Of a stretch of 64,000 nt of DNA, positions 12,954 to 24,065 are shown piece after piece. Both the position numbers and the translations under genes were made by a program. The DNA lies in the NCBI RefSeq assembly GCF_019393635.1, contig NC_057864.1, positions 496,138,716 to 496,202,715 of the forward strand, given 5' to 3'. This stretch comes from Dromiciops gliroides (lineage: Eukaryota > Chordata > Mammalia > Microbiotheria > Microbiotheriidae). The notes under the pieces were generated by a model. The model was not told the origin of the DNA. It did no database searches and saw nothing but the letters and a program-made list of their open reading frames with translations. Each line of letters begins with the position of its first letter. Positions within the stretch are counted from its first letter, which is position 1.

Positions 12954-14399
12954 AATAAAGGCTGAAGCGGGCCTGGGGGCTTCTAGAGCACGGCCATCCT
13001 CTAAGCCTGAGCCCCAGAACCTCATGGCTGCCCAGGTGCCTCCTCGCACCCATCCCTAAAGATCCCCCCTCCAAAGGGAGCCGGCACTTTAAAAGCTTAA
13101 ACTACTGACACTGACCCCCCAAGCAAGAGGCCTGTGGACACCCTCAGATGTGCAGCTTGGCCCAGAACCTCCCCCGGGCCTTCTGTGGGCAGCTGGGACC
13201 CCCACACCATCCACAGCTTCCAAGCACTGTCCCCGAGAGCCCACCAAGAGAGCAGCCCAACAGGAGTACAACGGCAGGGTGGGGGGAGGGCACCATCCCG
13301 GCCAGTGGCCCCACTGACCTTTCCCAGAAGTGTCCCTGTGTGAAAAGCACAGTTTACGTGACTGCCGATTGGTGCAGAGCACTTCAAACACGCGGCGCTG
13401 CCAAGGCAGGGATGTCATATTTGGAGACAAACGAAGATGGGGAACAGTATGTTAGCTGTCAGTGCCCAGAAAGCCCAGGGGTCTTTTTATAGCCATCTGG
13501 CCCTCCCTTTCACTCTTGCCAGAACTCTGGACTTAGCTCAAAGTAAAAAATGTCTATCTGAGAGGATAGCAGGAAAGGGGGATCAGGCATCCCACAGCTC
13601 ATCCCCATGCAGGCAGAATGATGGGCATGCTGGTGCATTGTTGGTGGAGCAGTGAAGTAGTACCAAGCCATTGGGAGTTCTGCAAATAAAATGACCCTTT
13701 GGCCCAGAGACTCCATTAGTGGGATCATGCCCCAAGGAAGAAAGCGCCCAGAGACACCAAAATACTTAGAGCAGCACTCTTTGTGATGGCTGAGAAGAGG
13801 AAACAGAGTCAACTCCCATCAATCGGGGTGGTTCAGGGATGTCATGGAATAGATGAAGTGGCGAATGCAGAGAAGTCTGGGAGCAACTGTGTGAACTGAT
13901 GCAGACACAGCGACGCTAATGGCAAGAACGGACCCAGAGGGAGTGTCCGGCAGGACCCCAGCAGGGAGGTCCCAGGCAGGACGCCCACACACGCCAGCCC
14001 TGCAAGGCAGGGACTGTCATCACCCCCATTTTACCAACGAGAAAACTAAGGCAGCAGGCCCAGCAGATGAACACAACCTCTGCCACTCCCACCATCCCCA
14101 CAGAACAAGGCAGGCCGAAGGGCAAACCTCCACCCCTGCCCGTCTGACCGGCACCTGGACTCCACCAAGGCTGGCACGACAGAGACCAGCCAGGCACCTT
14201 CCCAGGGCCCACAAAAGAGACCTGGTCCTCAATGACAAACACGCGGGCACGGCACGGGCCCCTCCCCATTCAAGGGGAGAGAGCCCATGAAGCGCTCTGA
14301 CGGGAGATTCCCCGGGGACGTCAGATGCCAGTCTACAAGGACAGGGTGGAAGGGCCCCAGGGCTGACACGGAGGCTGGCGCTCCCTCCATCCCTCTCAC

Positions 14400-14508
14400 C
14401 TGCACCGGCGGAGACGACGCTTCTCGTGTCCGAGTCTAGTTTCTGAACCAACGCCTTGGGGTCAATCTTGGTCCCAGCAAAGATGTCCGACGTCACCAAA
14501 CCCCAGTC
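14400..14508 (-). CDS. SLX9: SLX9 coding exon 2
   Basis: The exon is 109 nt, from acceptor ag at 14510-14509 to donor gt at 14399-14398. It encodes 36 complete codons including the family hallmark TKIDPKALVQKLDSDTRSV and ends in phase 1. The human counterpart reads TKIDPSALVQKLELDTRSV as I recall it. Confidence 0.9.
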
Positions 14509-17500
14509 CTGATGACAGAAACGACAAGCTGACTTTCAAGGCTACCTGGCAGCAGAACTCAGACTAACCATGGCAAGAGGCCATGCGCCCCTGGGGACAG
14601 TTGGGGGGAGCAGAAATGGGCCCCTCGGTTCTGCCCCCAACTGGGGCTTGTCTCCCCCCCCCACGCCCGGCATCCTCCAGGCTCAGGGCCTTCTCACCTA
14701 CCCACCCACAGCCTGGAGGCCCCCCCAGCCAGAAGCCAGGCACGGCAGCCCTGCTCTTAATGGGGGAGGGGCGGCAGGTGTGCTGGCCCCGGCCCATCCC
14801 CTTGCACCCTCCCTCTGTAGCTGGAAGAGCCCGTCTCCACCCGTCACCCCCAAGCTCCTCAGGCTTCAGCCTCTCAGGCAGCCACGAGCCTCCTCCAAGG
14901 CCAGGTCACGGGGCGCTTCTGCCTTCCTCCACAGCATGGATTCCACTCCCCTCTTGTGGTCCAGCTACAAATGTGGGATTTCCCAGAATCCCAGATGATC
15001 AGGGCTAGAAAGTGACACCACCCCAGGACGAGGATCCCCTCTGAAATACACCAGATGAGGTCACACATCCTCTGCTTCGAGCCTCCAGGGATGGGGAGCT
15101 CACTCCCTGTCAAGGCAGCCCATTCCTCCCCCCTCCCTTCAAGTGGAGGGATGACTGCTGGGAGGCAGGGGCAGGCCACGGGTGCAGGCAGCCCTGACTT
15201 CTGCGCCAGGAGCTGCTTGCTGCAAAGCACCGATGCTTGGTACACAGCAGGCATTTCATAGATGCTCACCGACTTCTCTGGGGCAAAGGGCACCCTGAAC
15301 AGAACTGGGGGGCGGACACCACTAGGGAGGGGCTCCATGACTCCAATCCAGCCCTCTCGACAAACCACAGCCACGGCTCAACCCACACTGACCTCTGTGG
15401 GCATGTGGGGCAGCTCCCACGCACAGAGCGGAGGCTGGAGTTGGGAGGACACAAGTTCAAATCTCACCTCAGACACAAGGTAAGATTAGCTGCGTGACCC
15501 TGGGCAAGTCACTTAACCTCTGCCTCAGTTTCTTCTGCAAAATGGGGATGATACCAGCCCCACAGAATGCCTTCAAAACCTTGAGACGCCCTAGAAATGC
15601 CAGCCAACATTCCAGTTATTATCCTCATCATCAGGCTCTGCCCAGAGACCTTTGGGGCAGCACCCCTGCTTCTCTGGGAATCTGGGGGCACACTGCCCCC
15701 TAGTGGCCGAGATCACCAGCCTGGGACTGTCTCATTCCAGGCCTGTGATTCCATCCCTCCCTGGGAAGAAGCATCAGCCCTACTCAGCAACCTCCAGGAG
15801 CTCCCGGGGCCTCTGGGATCAAAGAACAAACCCTGGGCTCAGCATTAGGAGCTTTCGGTACCCTGGCCCTCCTCCCTTCCCAGCCCCTACAGCTCTCTGG
15901 CTGCCCCTCCTTGGGTCCCCATCCCCACTTCCTTTAGGCCTCAGCTAAAACCTCAATCTCTGTCCCAATCCCTTCCCTCTGAGAGGAGCCGCCCCAGGGA
16001 GCCCTTCTCCAAGGAAGGGAGATCAAAAGAAACCAGTTCTATTGAAATCTAGCCTTTCTTCTCCCCCAAACTTCCCAGCCCCGCCCCCTCTGCCCGTGGG
16101 GATCTGCAGGTCCCGGGCTAAGAACCCCAGTCTGACACCTTCCACTTCTGGTACTTGCACACGTCTGCATCTCTTCTATACCTGGACGGAGCCGGCTTGA
16201 GTTCACTTCTCTCTACAGTGACTTGCACGTTGTCTCCCACTAACATGGTCACTCACCAAGGGCAGGATCCATCCCAGGACCTGGCCCACGGTAACTCTGC
16301 TAAGTGCGGCATCCCCGCCACAAGCCCCTGGCCTCGATGACCAAGAACCCGGCCAGAGCCCACCCAACCCTGTGCCCCCTTCCCCACCACTACTTACTCC
16401 GGAGTCCCCCATCCCATGTCCTGTTGGCTGCCCCTCCCTGCGTCCCAGACCACCTGCCCCCTGCCAGAGCCCTGACCTGATTCCTCCCTGGGTCTCCAAC
16501 AAGCCTGGGTCCTCATCTCGGGCAATCCCTCCCTCCCTCCCCGACTTGCTCTTCCAATCTGCAGAGAATGGGTTGCAAACACCATCTACGGAGCTCCCCA
16601 TAGCTCCTAGAAAACACTGCCCCCACCCCACCTGAGGGCCCCCAACCTTCTGACTTCTCAGCTCTCCCCTCCCTCGGAATGGGGGGCGTTGGTCTCCCCA
16701 GGCATCTCTGAAGCCAAGGCGAAGCCTGGACTCCCATTCCTGCTCAGGTCTATCTCCCGGGAGGCTGCCTGCAGCCAGCATCTCCAGGCTTCAATTAGAC
16801 TTATTTTAATTAAGCCAATAAGGAGTCCCATCAGCTACTGGGGGAGGGGAAGAAGGCAGTGGCTGAAAGAAGACTGACTGGGAATGAGCAGGGAACATGC
16901 AGACATACGGACTCACGGGGGGGGGGGGGGGGGGGGGGGGGTGTCATCCCTGGAGAGAACCTGGCATGCCTGCTAAGGCTGCGGTCTGCAGGAACCCGGT
17001 CGGCCAAGCAAGCACCTACTATGTGCCAGGTGCAAACGACAGTTCCTGCTTTCCAGGAGCTTACAATCCGCCAACCAGGCCTATAGACAGGCTAAACGGG
17101 AAACCATCAACAGAAGGGATTAGGAGGGGTTGGGGAAGGCTCCCTGGAGGCGGTGGGATTTTAGTTGGGGCCAACAGAGGAGGGGGAGTGTCCAGGCCTG
17201 GGGGATATTCAGAGAGACGGGGGGAGGGAGGAGGCCTAGAGCCAGATCCCAGAGGAGGTGTAAGAATCCTGGAAAGGGAGGAGGGGCCAAACAAAGGAGG
17301 CCACAGGGAGCCACTAGAGATTACAGAGTAGGGGGTGAGGGGTCAGACCTGTGCTCCAGGGAGATCACTTTGGTGCCTACATAGAGGACAGGAGTGGGGA
17401 GAGACTGGAGGCAGGCAGGACCCAGGCCCCCCAGCTATTGCTGTGATGCAGGTGTGAGGGGACCAGAACCTGCTCCAGGGCCTGGTGAAGGCCCGGAGAA

Positions 17501-18362
17501 GGGAGTGATTTTGGGGGATGGTGCAGAGATGTATTCCACAAGACAAGTAGACAAGAGTGAAATCCACAAGAGCTGTGCAAAAGGGTGAAATCCACAAGGG
17601 TGAAATAGACAGCCCTGGGCATGGCTTTGAGAGAGGGACGGGGGTGAGGATGACTCCCAGTCAGAGGGATTGAGAAGATGGGACAGAAAAGGTAGGAGGA
17701 GAGGAGGGCGAGGATTCACAGGAGGTCTCCCGGAGAAAGGCAGCCCCGCAGCGCTGCTTAAGAGCCTGAGTGCCAAATGCCAGGGGCACCGGCGCAGTAA
17801 GGAAAGCGATGGAACCATCTGAAAGGCAGCCGGGGGCGGAGGCGGGGAAAGGCCCCGCTCCCAGACTCTCCCTTAGAGCACAGGAGTTGGTACAGCCCAC
17901 TCCCTCCCACCCCCGCCCGGCTCTGGCTCTCGCGCGCCCTCTGCCGCTCTCTCGGGAGCATGTCAGCGACCCGAGAAGGACCGTACTCCCTTCCCCCTGC
18001 CCAGCCTGTGAGTTGGTACCGCCCGCTCCCTCGCGCTCTCTCCCCTCTTCCGGGTCCGGCGCGCCCCCTGCCGCTCTCGCGAGAGCACCCCCAACAGGGC
18101 CCACGACCGGACCGTACCAAGTGCCACTCCCCCCGCTCACACCCCTCTCCGCGCCCCGGTGGTACCGCCCCCGGTGCTCCGGATTTACCTGTCCCCCGGC
18201 TCCGCTCCACGCCGTCACCCCCGCGGGGCGCAAGGCGGTCGTCGTCGTGATGGACGCCGCCGTCACAGACGCCTCCGCCTCCTTGGCGCTCGGGGCCGGA
18301 CGCGCGGCCTTCACCGCGGCGGCGTGTAGCCGGGCCCGGGGCCGCCGCACTTTGCCCACCAT
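14400..18362 (-). CDS. SLX9: SLX9 ribosome biogenesis factor (FAM207A), first two coding exons; gene continues off the left edge
   Basis: SLX9 is a small basic nuclear protein; the yeast homologue assists pre-40S ribosome maturation and export. Exon 1 (18219-18362) encodes 48 residues beginning MVGKVRRPRARLHAAAV, against MGKVRGLRARVHQAAV in human as I recall it. Exon 2 (14400-14508) encodes DWGLVTSDIFAGTKIDPKAL and then VQKLDSDTRSV, the most conserved block of the family. Joining the exons keeps the frame (phase 0 into DWG). The exon 1 donor is gtgacg, the exon 2 acceptor is tcatcag and the exon 2 donor is gtgaga; exon 2 ends in phase 1. The conserved lysine/arginine-rich part and C-terminus were not found between 1 and 14399, so later exons probably lie beyond the window. 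The gene is divergent from ITGB2, as in human. Identification rests on remembered human protein. Confidence 0.9.
15425..15630 (+). mobile_element. MIR/CORE-SINE remnant
   Basis: It contains gacacaagttcaaatctcac, ctgggcaagtcacttaacct and gcaaaatggggatgatacc in the order found in MIR-type elements. Confidence 0.7.
16917..16941 (+). repeat. Run of 25 G in SLX9 intron 1
   Basis: An uninterrupted homopolymer; its length is likely variable and hard to sequence. Confidence 0.9.
17005..17120 (+). mobile_element. Ancient SINE remnant in SLX9 intron 1
   Basis: agcacctactatgtgccagg, then acgacagttcctgctttcca and ggagcttacaatccg, the same family as at 6856. Confidence 0.6.
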
Positions 18363-18560
18363 GCTGACCCTCCGGAACGGCCGGGCGTGTCACGTGCTCG
18401 CACCCCCGGAAACAAGGGCCTGCGCACGTGGGTTCCGAGGCGCCGCCCGGCGCCCAAAGGGGCAAGGAGGGAGGAGGTTCCGCGTGTTTGGGAGGGTTCG
18501 CCCCGCCCACCTCACCCCACCCCCGGGAGCCACAGAGGACCTTAGAGCCTTCCCAGAGGA
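17750..18560 (-). promoter_or_regulatory. SLX9: CpG-rich promoter region of SLX9 with paired E-boxes and ETS-like sites
   Basis: CpG dinucleotides are dense here and sparse on both sides. Just upstream of the SLX9 start lie two CACGTG E-boxes (18391-18396 and 18425-18430) and two CCGGAA ETS-type cores (18372-18377 and 18406-18411). No TATA box is apparent. This fits a housekeeping CpG-island promoter. The transcription start cannot be placed from sequence alone. Confidence 0.7.
18219..18362 (-). CDS. SLX9: SLX9 coding exon 1
   Basis: The start codon is at 18362-18360 (minus strand) in an acceptable Kozak context, agc before ATGG. Forty-eight complete codons end in RPAG, followed by the donor gtgacg in phase 0. 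The N-terminus is basic, as in other SLX9 proteins, and one residue (Val2) longer than the human start. An alanine/threonine-rich linker follows and is poorly conserved in the family. The exon lies inside a CpG-rich segment. Confidence 0.88.
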
Positions 18561-19004
18561 AGAGGCTGCGCAGGGCCTGGGAGAAGGAAGGAAGAGCCAG
18601 CAAGCCCCACTCCTCACCCGTAGTCCACCACCTCTGCCTGAACCTAGGAAGAACCTTCACCTCACTCCCTGGGGGAGGGCGGAAAGGCGGAGCCAGCTAC
18701 CTGCCCGAGCCCTCGCCTCCTGTCCCGCCCCTCAGCTAGCTCAAAAGTCCTAGAAAGGGCCTGGGGATTAACCTCCCCCAACAAGCAACCCCCAGCACCG
18801 GCCTCCGGGAACAAGCCCTTCCCCTGGCCTTCCCCCGATTACTAAAGTGCCGCCTCCTGCCGGGAGCCTTCCCCAGCCCTCCTACTTCTAGGCTAAGGGT
18901 CTCTTGTGTGTGCCCCTTGTGCTCCCCTCACCCGCCAGATCGAAAGCTCCTTGAGGGCAGGGACTGGCTTTTGCCTCTTTGTATCCCCAGCATTTGGCAC
19001 AATG

Positions 19005-19245
19005 CCTGGTGGGTGGGATTCAGGTGTGTTTGACTCCGGGACCCCATGGGGAGTTTTCTTGGCAGAGACACTGGAGTGGTTTACCATGGTCTTCTCCAGC
19101 TCATTTGCCAGGCAGACAGGGTGAAGGGACGTGCTCAGGGTCACACAGCTAGTGTGTAAGGCTGCATTTGAACTCGGGTCTTCATGGGGACTCCAGGATG
19201 CTCAAGCCACTGCAGCCCCACCCAGCTCTCCCTGGCACATAGTAG
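19005..19245 (-). mobile_element. MAR1/MON1-like CORE-SINE remnant
   Basis: Reverse orientation. The sequence has gtgtttgactccgggacccc, the ggagtggtttaccatggtct block, and then cagggtcacacagctagtgt, characteristic of marsupial/monotreme CORE-SINEs. Confidence 0.75.
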
Positions 19246-19405
19246 ATGCTTCACAAATGCTTGTTGACTTCCCCTCGAGGCCCTGGATGAGATGCTTCAG
19301 CCCCACAGAATCCCTGATTTCCGTCCAGAGGAGAGCAGGTCTCCATAGAAAATGGCTGGGGGGGGGGGGGTTCCTGAGGTGTTAGTCTGTAAAGACTGAC
19401 ACCCC

Positions 19406-19551
19406 GGGGCAGCTAGGTGGTGCAGTGGATAAAGCACCAGCCCTGGATTCAGGAGGACCCGAGTTCAAATCCGGCTCAGACACTTGATACTTACTAGCTG
19501 TGTGACCTCGGGCAAGTCACTTAACCCCCATTGCCCCGCAAAAAAAAAAAA
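19406..19551 (+). mobile_element. Marsupial tRNA-derived SINE
   Basis: A full copy with a 12-base A tail. The flanks gactgacacccc and gaatgacacccc are the target duplication. Confidence 0.93.
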
Positions 19552-20384
19552 GAATGACACCCCCTCACACCCCTTCTCTGGGCGCTAGAGAAAGGAACCA
19601 GGAGAGATGAGTCAAGGACTTCTCTGTAGGGAGACAGGACAGTTCAGAGACCTGGTTCTCCTGCTCAAAAGAAAGGCCAAAGCTTTCAGAGCTGGTAGAT
19701 AGCATGACCACCTGACCTTGGAAAGCCCCCTATGGGGGTGGGGGAGGGCCTGACTCCTGGACTCTGTCCCCCACAGGCCTGATGGCTTAGCCCCTCAAGG
19801 AGAGTAACCCCAGACCCCCTACAACAAGCATGACTCACCGGGGGCTCTTTGGGAGCTCCTCAGCCCAAGAAGAGACAAGCCTTGTTCTCCATGAGCTTCC
19901 ATTGCGATGGGGGAGGGGGGCCCTCAGGATCCCTGGGGGGAGATGTTGGGGGGGATGCTTCCCAGGCTCAGCCCACAAGGGGAGGGACGCGAGGTGGAAC
20001 GAGCTCTCAGCAGTTCAGAGCCAGGGCCACAAGGGGGGCAGGAAAGCTGTGACCACAGGACAGCCCACCCCCACGCCCACCCAAACCCTCTTGTATGCAG
20101 CCACTTCCCACCAGGCTACCAGGCCTGCCTGTGTCTCCTTCTAAAATAGACCTGCATTTCAGAATGGAAAGCCCCTGTAAGCCTTGGGACTGGTTTGCCT
20201 TTTAAGGCTGGGCCCACTCACTTCCTCCCGCCGCCCTCTCCCCCCTTCCTCTTTTCCCCTTCCCCCTGCATCCCTATGTGCAAGGCTCTTCAGTCTGTCG
20301 GCCCCCGCCCTGGGAGGAGCACCCTGGTCAGAGCCGGGGTGGGGGTCTCATTATGGAGAGATGAGTGCCTGGGGAAGGAAAATA

Positions 20385-20570
20385 GGCCTACTACACGCCG
20401 GGCACTGGGCTAAGCGGGTTACAAATACCATCTCAATGACCCTCATGACAACCCTAGGAGGCAAATAGGGTGAAGGGACTTGCTGGGCTCGCCCAGCTAG
20501 GAAGTGTGAGGCTGGATTTGAACTCAAGTCTTCCTGGCTCCAGGCCCAGCTGCTTCAGCTGTTTGTACTC
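20385..20570 (-). mobile_element. MIR-type SINE remnant
   Basis: It contains ctacacgccgggcactgggc, ctcatgacaaccctaggagg and ggatttgaactcaagtcttc in reverse MIR order. Confidence 0.7.
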
Positions 20571-21844
20571 TCTCCCCTTAAATAAGGCATCTCTCCCTGG
20601 GAGGGCCAGAGGTATCCGTGGCAGGGTGCCAGCGATTGACTAGAAGCAGATAAGGCTGAGGCTCAGAGCCAGGCCCGGCCCCTAGCCCGCTGCTCCTCCC
20701 CACCCCCCATCCACGCCCCCCAGGGCAGGGCTGGAGGGAGGGAGTCAGAAGCCATCTCTTCCTTCCTCCTCCTGGTGCAAGATAAAGGTGACCCAGCCTG
20801 CCCTGTCCCTCCCCTGGACTGCCAGCAAGCCCCTTGGCCCCTCCCCTGGGCTTCCATCCCACAAGGGCTGCATCGGATAAAGGCACCAGACTGGTGGGTA
20901 AGTCTTGGATCCTTTGATAGCCATTCACTATGTTGGGTAATGGGATCCGTCTTCTTTATCTTGTCATTGGGGAAACTGAGGCCAGGATGTTATAAAAGTC
21001 AGGGGGAGCCCTTGGGTTGGAGTTCTACTTGTCTGGGCTATCTGGAGGGCACTCTGGACCAGCTGCCCGGTAGGTTCCCCACCCCCAAGTCCGGCCCTTC
21101 CCTGGCCAGGCCCCAGAGTCAGGGTGCACCTGGAGGCTCAGGCCCCCACCCCCAGCTCCTGGGAGGACTGCTCAGAGGCAGAGAGTTGGCCCATTCCAGG
21201 CAACAAGGGGCTTCCTGGGCAGCCCCAGGGAGCGTGTGCATTTCCCCTGCCTGTGGATTTCTGCTCTGTCCCTCTGGGCCTGGACTTGCTCCCTCCAATC
21301 TCAGGGGTGAGCAGAGCTGTCTCAGCCCACATCTCCCTGGCCCAACAGCTCGGGGTGGGGGGGCCTGGGCCAGCTGCCCATCACAGGCCCTCACAGTGAC
21401 TGCCTGCCACTGGTCCCCAGAGCCTGCCCTGTTTGCAGACCTCTCATCCCAGGAGAAATGGTGCCCATGAGGCTGGGCAGCCAGGGGGCCTAGTAGATGG
21501 AGAGATGGACTCGGAGTCAAGAAGACCGGTGTTCAGATCTTCCTATTGGGACTCTGCCTCAGTTTCTTCAACTGCAAAATGGGGATTTAGCACAGCATAC
21601 AGGAGATGCTTCATAAATGCTTTTTCCCCTCCTGCCAGGGTCCCCACTCTGGCCAGCCCAGATGGGGTCCCTCTTCTGGGCCCCAGGAGCCAGCAGGCAA
21701 CAGCTGCCCTCCGTGCTGATAGCCTCTCTTCCTGCAGGAAGGCTCGGCCTAGGCAGACGCTGCACCATTTGGTGTTTGATTGGCAGCCCCTGGGGAGGGG
21801 ATCAGAGCTTGGTGACTAATTGATCTGGGAGAAAGGGAGAAGAA

Positions 21845-21960
21845 ATGTAATCAATCCATCCATCCATCAGTCAATCAGCAAACATTCCTTAGGGCAATAA
21901 GACAGCCCTGCCCTCCAGGAGCCACTCTAATGGGGAGGCAAATGCGTCGAAAACTAGGGG
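21845..21960 (+). mobile_element. Ancient SINE remnant
   Basis: caatcagcaaacattcctta, then a decayed middle and acagccctgccctccaggag. Confidence 0.5.
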
Positions 21961-22036
21961 TTAAATAGGACATAATTAACCTAGAGGAGCCAAAGGATTA
22001 AGAGGGGGTAGAGAAGACTTATAGGATTTCTGCTGC

Positions 22037-22189
22037 CCTTTTTTTTTTTTTTTGGTGGGGCAGTGGGCATTAAGTGACTTGCCCAGGGTCACACAGCTAG
22101 TAAGTGTCAAATGTTTGAGGCCGGATTTGAACTCAGGTCCTCCTGAATCCAGAGCCAGTGTTTTATCCACTGCACCCCCTAGCCGCCCC
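22037..22189 (-). mobile_element. Marsupial tRNA-derived SINE
   Basis: A reverse-orientation copy starting with a T run and ending ccccctagccgccc. The target duplication ttctgctgcc lies on both sides. Confidence 0.93.
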
Positions 22190-22975
22190 TCTTCTGCTGC
22201 CATTTCCTGGGAGGGAGCAGAAGAGGGGGGGCCTTCCAGGCATGGGGAATGGCCTAAGAAGGTGCCTAGAACCCAGAGATGGAGTGTTGGGGAGGGCACT
22301 TGGGGGCCAGAAGCCCCATGCAGCCCTGGTCCAGTGAGGGGGAACCATGAGGGTGGGCCAGGCCACAGAGGGCCTGGAATGCCAGATAGAATTTGGATTT
22401 GATTCGCTGTGTCACCTTAGACAAGAAGTCATCTATCTCTGGACCCCAGAGGGATCCCTGAGGCTTCTGAGCCTTTGGGGAAGATGGGCCAGAGAGGAAC
22501 TGACTGGGTCAGAATGAGGCAGGGCACGTGGCCCCCGGTGTGGGCGCTGGGACCAGCTGGGCCTCCCAAGAGCCTTTTTCACTCAGAAAAGGAAATGTTG
22601 CATTTTCACTTGAAACCACTGGTGGGGGAAGGAGGCTTGCCTGCAAAGCCTCAGAATTTCCCCTGGGCCCGAAATGTCAATTTGTCTGACTCCAGCTGGG
22701 TCCCAGGACACAGTTGCCTGGGCCCTCAAAGCTGTAGGCAGGCCCAGCAAGCAGCCCCCAGGGCCCTGACCTTGACTTCCCGAGGCTCGCTGGGCCTGTC
22801 CTGGTGCCCCAGCTCCCCCATCCTGCCTGAGAGCTGACTCAGTCTCTGCCTCTGCCCCAAACACCAGTTAGTCAATCAACAAACACTGACGATGCACTCT
22901 CCTAGGGCTGGACATAGAGGCAGAAATCAAACAGTCCTGACCTCCAGGAGGTCACACTCTAGGAGAAACCACATG

Positions 22976-23016
22976 TTTGTGTATATGTATGTATATATGT
23001 ATACATGTATACGTAA
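22976..23016 (+). repeat. TA/TG-rich simple repeat
   Basis: gtgtatatgtatgtatatat followed by gtatacatgtatacgta. Confidence 0.8.
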
Positions 23017-23469
23017 CCGGCACAAAACAGATAGCAGGGAGCCCTGATGAGGTGGGCAGCAAGGGGCGGGGCAGGGACCAGGAAAGGCTCCCGAACACCT
23101 GGCCCTTGAAGCTGAGGAGGTGAGGAGGGAGGCCTGGGCACCCCAGGGGCAGGGGCCCTGATGGGGGAGAGGCTGCACAGGGGCCTGGCTCTGCCATCGT
23201 GGACCTGTGTCATCTCCTCCAGGTTACCTGAGCCCTTAGAGCATAAACTCTTGGAATGTGAGGATTGGGTCCTCAAGCTGGCTCTCTGTGGGTGTTGGCA
23301 TTAGCCATCCATCAGTTATCTATCAGTGATAGATTAACCTCCCTTCCCCTTGGCTGTCTCCTCTGTGAAAGAAGGAGGTTGGGCCAGGAGGCCCCTCCCA
23401 GCTCTGGGGGACCAGGCTCTGAAGAGCAAACAGTGGATGGGGTCTCTGGGTCAGGGCTGTTTTCCCCAG

Positions 23470-23570
23470 TTGTTGTTGTCGTCGTGTCTGACTCTTTGTG
23501 ACCCGGTGGACCTCTCTCTGTGGGGCTTTCTTGGCCCACTGCACCACCCACTGTACCACCCAGCTGTCTC
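23470..23570 (-). mobile_element. Fragment of a MAR1-like CORE-SINE
   Basis: The gtgtctgactctttgtgacc block joins directly to ccacccagctgtctc, so the middle of the element has been lost. Confidence 0.65.
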
Positions 23571-23584
23571 CTTTTTCCTTGATC

Positions 23585-23815
23585 TTAACTCAATCACCTG
23601 GCATTCATTATGTGCTTACCAGGTGCCAAGCACTATGAGAAGCTCAGGGGATGTGACACACAGAAAGGCACAAAACAGTCCCTGTTCTCAGGGAGCTCAG
23701 ACTAATAGGGAACCAACATGCAAACCATGTGCCTACAGGAGACACAGCATAAGTATTAAGGGAATTCAGAACCATCTTTTTGTAAAAGACAGGACTTGAA
23801 CTGAGACCAGAAGGA
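23585..23815 (+). mobile_element. Ancient SINE remnant
   Basis: It contains cattatgtgcttaccaggtg, acagtccctgttctcaggga and a longer tail region, the most extended copy of this family in the window. Confidence 0.6.
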
Positions 23816-23829
23816 AGCCACTAAGGGGA

Positions 23830-24065
23830 AGGGAACAAGCATTTACAGAGCCCCTGCTGTATACCAGGAGCAGTGTTGAGCCCTTTGCAAATATGGTCTC
23901 TTGGATCTGTATAACAAGCTTGCGAAGTAGGTGCTGTTATGAGCTCCATTTTACAGTTGAGGAAACTGAGGCAGACACGGCTGATAAATGTCTGAAGCTG
24001 ACTTTGAACTCAGATCTTCTTGACTCTGGACCCAGTGCTCTACCCACTATGGCACCAAGCTGCCT
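23830..24065 (-). mobile_element. MIR/CORE-SINE remnant, nearly complete
   Basis: Reverse order: the ctgctgtataccaggagcag end, the gttgaggaaactgaggcaga block, then tttgaactcagatcttcttg and a decayed tRNA-like head (caccaagctgcct). Confidence 0.72.

Larger units (their letters stand above)
10537..14399. other. Non-coding, probably SLX9 intron 2
   Basis: Contains a MIR remnant (11450-11620), an AC microsatellite and one SINE; otherwise nothing recognised. I looked for the K/R-rich SLX9 exon 3 on the minus strand and did not find it. Confidence 0.55.
14509..18218 (-). other. SLX9: SLX9 intron 1
   Basis: GT-AG intron of 3710 bp with two SINE remnants, a 25-G run, and a G-rich stretch near 17100-17300. 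No exon seen. Confidence 0.8.

Noticed and set aside
17770-18753. 327-residue open frame on the plus strand
   Set aside because: Antisense to SLX9 exon 1 in a CpG island; stop codons are depleted by base composition.
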